A stretch of DNA of 64,000 nucleotides. Source: an uncultured Campylobacter sp. (GTDB lineage: Bacteria; Campylobacterota; Campylobacteria; Campylobacterales; Campylobacteraceae). The DNA lies in contig NZ_CALHVN010000058.1 of NCBI RefSeq assembly GCF_938039245.1, positions 1 through 64,000 on the forward strand, given 5' to 3'. A program made the translations under genes and the position numbers. Below the pieces are notes generated by a model. That model had not been told where the DNA came from. It did no database searches and worked only from the letters and a program-made list of their open reading frames with translations. Numbering within the stretch: the stretch's first letter is position 1; each line of letters starts with the position of its first letter. Shown here one piece after another: positions 60,476 to 64,000 of this stretch.

Positions 60476-61030
60476 ATGTATATCGTCCTAGGCGTCCTCG
60501 CCGTTCTCGTGCTCATCGTTATTTCGACTTATAACTCGCTAATCGGCAAGCGAAACCAAGTCCTAAATATCAAATCAGGCGTCGATACGCAGTTAAAAAA
60601 GCGTTTTGACCTCATTCCGAATTTAGTCGCCACCGTCAAGCAGTATCTCACGCACGAGCGCCAACTGCTAGAAAACATCTCCGCGCTTAGAAGCGGCATC
60701 CAAAAGGCCGCGGGAGACGAGCAGAGATTTGCGCTAAACGGCGAGCTGTCAAATCTAATCTCAAAGTTAAACGTCGTCGTGGAGAATTATCCTGAACTAA
60801 AAGCAAACGAAAACGTAATGCACCTACAAAAAACGATAAATGATATCGAGGAGCAGATCTCCGCCGCGCGCCGCGCCTACAACGCCGCCGTGACCGACTA
60901 TAACAACGCCGTGGAGATGTTTCCCTCAAACATCGTCGCTAGCTGGGCGAGGTTTAGCAAGGCGGCATTTTTCGAGGTGCCAAAGGGGCAAGACGATCCG
61001 CACGACGTGCATGAGCTTTTTAACCGCTAA
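60476..61030 (+). CDS. lemA: LemA family protein
   Basis: A 184-residue protein with one N-terminal membrane helix (about 1-17) and a long helical domain outside the membrane. The family segment IKSGVDTQLKKRFDLIPNLVATVKQYL lies at about 37-63, and YNAAVTDYNNAVEMFPSNIVA near 139-160. LemA proteins are often encoded next to DUF3137 or TPM-domain genes, and the role is unknown. A strong AAAGGAG site precedes the ATG. The next gene, DUF3137, follows after 265 bases on the same strand. Confidence 0.93.
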   Translation: MYIVLGVLAVLVLIVISTYNSLIGKRNQVLNIKSGVDTQLKKRFDLIPNLVATVKQYLTHERQLLENISALRSGIQKAAGDEQRFALNGELSNLISKLNVVVENYPELKANENVMHLQKTINDIEEQISAARRAYNAAVTDYNNAVEMFPSNIVASWARFSKAAFFEVPKGQDDPHDVHELFNR

Positions 61031-61295
61031 ATTTGCGCTCGCTTCGTCAAATTTGAGTTAAATTTGAGCGCTTTAACCGCGCTCTAAAATGCAAGCAGAC
61101 TGGCTAAATTTGAACGCAAAAAGCGGCGCGGGCGGTAAATTTAAGCGGTAAATTCGGTTTGAATTAAAACGCGCGGCTTATAAACGGTGATCTTAAATTA
61201 ATGCAGATCAAAGCAAATTTAAATGTAAAAGCCCAAGCGCGGGCTTAAAATAGCTAAATTTCGCAAAAACGGCGTTAAATCAAAATGGAGTAAAA

Positions 61296-62162
61296 ATGGA
61301 CGATCTGGTCTTGCTAGAGCTTGAGCGACAAAAGGTTTTACGCTCGCTTTTTAGGCTAAAGCTCGTTTGTTTTGTTCTCGCAGCGGGAGTAGGCTGGCTG
61401 TTTTACTATTTCTCGCGCGACGCGATACTCGGCGCGGTCGCGTTTTTAGTTTGCGGGGCTACGATTTATTATTTTTTCGAGAGCATTTTTACTGATAGCT
61501 TCACATTTAAATTTAAACGAAAAGTTATACGAAGCATCGTCGAAAGCTGCGGCCTAACCTACCACCCGGGCGGCTTTGTGGAAAATGATTATTTATATAT
61601 GATTTATGATTTTGACATCGATAAATACTCGGGCAACGACCTGATTTTCGGGCAGATAGAGGGCGTGCGGGTCAAATTTAGCGACGTAGAGGCGATAAGC
61701 ATCAAAGAGGACTGGCAGGGGAACAAGACTCATAGAGTGCTTTTTGCGGGGCTTTTGTTCGTGGCCGATTTTCCTAAACGCTTAAAGGCCGTCACTCAAA
61801 TTTGTAGCGGGACGGATGAGTTTAAGGACTACGGCGGCAAGCGCGCGAGGATGGACGACGCGGAGTTTGAGCGGTATTTTAGAGTCTACGCAACCGATCA
61901 GATCGAGGCTAGATACGCGCTCACGCCAAGCTTGATGGAAAATTTAAAGCTGCTAAAAATGAGATTTCACCGCCCTATAAACATCGTGCTAACCGGGGAT
62001 AAAATCTGTATGGCGATCCGCACGGGACGCGATAACTTCGAGCCAGATCTGCGCCGCCCGCTCGTTGGTAAGGGAGCGAATAGATTTTACAAAGACGAGA
62101 TCGGCGGCTTTTTGCGTATCGTCGAGGAGCTGCGGCTAAACCTTAAAATTTGGGCGGATTAG
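61296..62162 (+). CDS. DUF3137 membrane protein
   Basis: A 288-residue protein with two membrane helices near the N-terminus (about 20-38 and 42-65) and a soluble C-terminal domain. The middle segment VESCGLTYHPGGFVENDYLY and QIEGVRVKFSDVEAI match DUF3137, which regularly accompanies LemA. A GGAG site precedes the ATG. Function is unknown. Paired genes suggest a common envelope complex. The following gene may belong to the same unit. Confidence 0.88.
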   Translation: MDDLVLLELERQKVLRSLFRLKLVCFVLAAGVGWLFYYFSRDAILGAVAFLVCGATIYYFFESIFTDSFTFKFKRKVIRSIVESCGLTYHPGGFVENDYLYMIYDFDIDKYSGNDLIFGQIEGVRVKFSDVEAISIKEDWQGNKTHRVLFAGLLFVADFPKRLKAVTQICSGTDEFKDYGGKRARMDDAEFERYFRVYATDQIEARYALTPSLMENLKLLKMRFHRPINIVLTGDKICMAIRTGRDNFEPDLRRPLVGKGANRFYKDEIGGFLRIVEELRLNLKIWAD

Positions 62163-62273
62163 AAAGCGCGGCGCTAAATTTGACGGGCGGCGTAACCCGC
62201 ACCCTAAAAACCCAAACGAGCGTGCGAGACGAAAGTCACCGAGCGCGGCGGTAAAAACGAAAAAGGAGAGCGG

Positions 62274-63065
62274 ATGAAGGGCGTAGCGATAAACGAAACG
62301 ACGATAGTCGGCGATGATGGGAAATACTATAAATTTAGCTTTGAAGAGGTGCGCGCTGGGCGGCCGGGCGGTGGAGAGCGCGTGGCGTTTCGAGCCGACG
62401 GGGAGTTTGCCCGCGATGTATTTGTGGTGACGGACGAGGGCGAGCAGCGCGCCACGAAAGACGCCAGAAGCGAGGAGACGAAGGCGGCGCTAAAAGAGAG
62501 CGCGGCGTTTGGGCGGGCTAGGACGGCTGGCATAGCTTCCGGCGTCGCGCCTGCCGTTATCAAGCTTTACGCGTTTTTTATCGCGGACTACGCGGGGCTG
62601 AAGCTGCAAATCGCCGTCGCTCTAGCAGTCCTCGTAGGCGCGCTGCTAACCTATGCGGCGCTAGGCGGTATCGCGCGGCTTGCGGGTAGCGATGATCTGC
62701 ACGTAAACTACGGCAAGGCGATGATAGCGATGTTTGTCGCCCAGGTCACGCAGACGCTGGCGTTTTATTTGGCGCAAACGGGTCATCCGCTAGCTAGACT
62801 CGTCGCCGTTATCGCGGTGCTTTTGCTAGTTTACGTGGCGGTAGTTTGGGCGAAGGTCTTTTTCGAGCTTGCTAGGCTAACTAGAAACGGGCTTTTTAAA
62901 ACGTATATTTTCGTGTTTTTTATCGGGGAGCTGATGCAAGCAAGCGGGTATTTGTTTATATTTAGTTTTCTTTTTATCGTGGCGTCGTTTATTATCTACA
63001 TTGTAGCGTGGGTCAAAACGGACAAGGTCGGCGAGGCAAATAAAGAAGGGCTTTTTATCTATTAG
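62274..63065 (+). CDS. Membrane protein with N-terminal soluble domain
   Basis: A 263-residue protein. The N-terminal 70 residues form a small beta-rich domain (DGKYYKFSFEEVRAG, RVAFRADGE), reminiscent of cold-shock-like or OB folds. A helical linker follows, and then five or six membrane helices (about 90-250). The AAGGAG site is strong. It lies 112 bases after DUF3137 and probably joins the lemA unit. I do not recognise a family for the whole protein. Confidence 0.75.
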   Translation: MKGVAINETTIVGDDGKYYKFSFEEVRAGRPGGGERVAFRADGEFARDVFVVTDEGEQRATKDARSEETKAALKESAAFGRARTAGIASGVAPAVIKLYAFFIADYAGLKLQIAVALAVLVGALLTYAALGGIARLAGSDDLHVNYGKAMIAMFVAQVTQTLAFYLAQTGHPLARLVAVIAVLLLVYVAVVWAKVFFELARLTRNGLFKTYIFVFFIGELMQASGYLFIFSFLFIVASFIIYIVAWVKTDKVGEANKEGLFIY

Positions 63066-63824
63066 CCTAGCGCACTTGCTCTTGCGCGGTTTAGCTCGTT
63101 AAATTTAATACCGCCGTTTGCGCCTGCTAGCGCGTCATTTCTCGCTAGATTTTGAGAACGACTGCGGCGATGAGCTTTTAGAGAGCTTGCCTGTTTTGCG
63201 CCTAAGGGCTTTGGTTTTGGCCTTTCATGCGCGGTTTTATACGGCGGTTTTTGCGGGTAGGTAAAGTGGCTTGGCATCGCAGATTTGCTAGCGCTTTGGA
63301 TTTGGCGCATTAGACTAACCGCTATTTTTGGACTAATTTGCGCAAAAATCTAACGGTGCCTAAAACAGGATTTTTAAGGGCGCAGACGAGTTTGGGCTAA
63401 AGCGTTTCTAAATTTCGGTACTAGCGGCGCAAGCGGAGGTAAATTTATAGCGCCGCATTTTTATCCTAACGCCTGCGGCGGTAAAAACGCGCAAAACTCA
63501 TCGGCGGCGTGCCGTAAATGAAAATAGTATCTTAAATTTATTCCGATTTTTGCTGTTTTGCTTGCTAAAATTTAGCGAAACGGGCTTTGCTTTTCTATAC
63601 TTTCAAATCAAAAATCGCCGTCTAAATCTTTATAGACGGCGCAAAATTTTTATGCTTTAGCTTTGATTTTACGGTATGATTAGCGCCTTTGTCCGGTAAA
63701 AGCCGCTGCTTCTAGGTTTGGCATAAATTTATCCAAAATCTTGCATTTATTATCAAAACGATGCTTGTAAAACAGTGCAAATAAAGATATAATGACTAAC
63801 CAATCTAAACTAAAAGTAAAAACA
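63066..63824. other. 759-base gap, no gene recognised
   Basis: The stretch between the membrane protein and the gene at the window end has no convincing frame. An 82-codon minus-strand frame (63062-63310) lacks a binding site and overlaps the end of the previous gene. The rest has many stops in all frames. No RNA gene was recognised. Confidence 0.5.
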
Positions 63825-64000
63825 ATGAAAAAAATCGTTTTAGCTGTGGTCGTTGTCATTCTATGCTCTTTAAATTTGAGTGCCGGGAAACTGGAGGACA
63901 ATATCAAAAAATGCGGCGGCGATGCGCAGGCTTATTTAAAAGCTGCTGAAAAATACTATGTTGCGGGGCAAAACCGATCCTAAAGAAATTGAACTTTTTC
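63825..64000 (+). pseudogene. Exported Sel1-like protein, frameshifted and cut by window end
   Basis: A gene beginning with a clear signal peptide (MKKIVLAVVVVILCSLNLSAG) and continuing KLEDNIKKCGGDAQAYLKAAEKYYVAG, which resembles the start of a secreted Hcp/Sel1 protein. The frame then runs into a stop at 63980-63982. If the run of four G at 63965-63968 were three, the reading would continue GKTDPKEIELF to the window edge. It is therefore frameshifted or misread, and its end lies beyond the window. Confidence 0.6.

Noticed and set aside
63062..63310. 82-codon minus-strand frame
   Set aside because: No binding site, overlaps the 62274 gene end, and the Pro/Arg/Lys-rich sequence resembles no family.
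63680..63907. 75-codon minus-strand frame
   Set aside because: Antisense to the signal peptide of the 63825 gene.
1..64000. tRNA, rRNA, CRISPR arrays, insertion sequences
   Set aside because: I looked for tRNA T-arm signatures, regularly spaced repeats and transposase-like proteins and saw none. A tRNA could still be missed by eye.

Overview
The window looks like chromosomal DNA of a higher-GC Campylobacter, probably from the oral, anaerobic C. rectus / C. showae / C. curvus group. Gene order is the main reason: tig-clpP-def on one strand facing folE-fliI, a nifS-nifU pair for Fe-S assembly, and glmM-lspA facing rpsT-prfA. Other signs are Campylobacter-type proteins (quinol NO reductase, DUF1007-NicO fusion, exported HMA proteins), many TTG/GTG starts, and very frequent AAATTT words. 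I saw no rRNA, tRNA, insertion sequence, prophage or CRISPR array. The species is inferred, not proven.

Layout. 0.2-4.2 kb: TM2 protein, lspA and glmM (minus) facing rpsT-prfA (plus), then a 1.1 kb gap without a gene. 5.3-12.3 kb: a seven-gene, mostly overlapping minus-strand operon, tig-clpP-(degenerate GGDEF)-def-comM-nnr-purN. 12.4-17.5 kb: folE-fliI, then envelope genes (a frameshifted WG-repeat protein, a lipoprotein, a Sel1 protein, a membrane protein). 17.7-23.9 kb: an unknown membrane-anchored protein, nifS and nifU, two small unknown genes and a two-domain molbindin. 24.0-31.3 kb: a metal or metal-complex uptake locus (TonB receptor, binding protein, FecCD-type permease, ATPase, SAM methyltransferase) facing a TiaS-like enzyme and a Cys-rich protein. 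31.5-34.4 kb: norZ and a DUF1523 protein. 34.5-38.8 kb: a di-haem peroxidase, a PAS/GGDEF/EAL signalling protein, a 44-residue membrane protein missed by length cut-offs, and a methyltransferase. 38.8-44.4 kb: a thioesterase, a Fur-family regulator and a divergent zinc uptake operon (znuA, DUF1007-NicO, znuC, znuB). 44.5-48.9 kb: a frameshifted PH-like gene, two paralogous EamA exporters, a DUF4197 protein and mntP. 49.0-51.3 kb: an LRR-like protein and an AT-richer patch of immunity-like genes. 51.3-55.9 kb: ynfA, xth, a winged-helix protein, a YbaK deacylase, ung and a pentapeptide-like protein. 56-59.5 kb: two exported HMA proteins and a second TonB receptor. 60.5-64 kb: lemA, DUF3137 and a membrane protein, and the start of a frameshifted gene at the edge.

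Together the genes describe a microaerobic or anaerobic respirer that invests in metal acquisition (zinc, and at least one TonB-dependent substrate), Fe-S assembly, NO and peroxide detoxification and c-di-GMP-type signalling. At least four genes show single-base frame breaks. These are either real decay or phase changes, or uncorrected assembly errors, and raw reads would decide.

The least explained locus is the TiaS-like protein and its Cys-rich partner, divergent from the TonB/FecCD-type transporter at 24-31 kb. The znuC-znuB spacer with its 17-bp stem and the immunity-like patch at 49-51 kb are next in interest.
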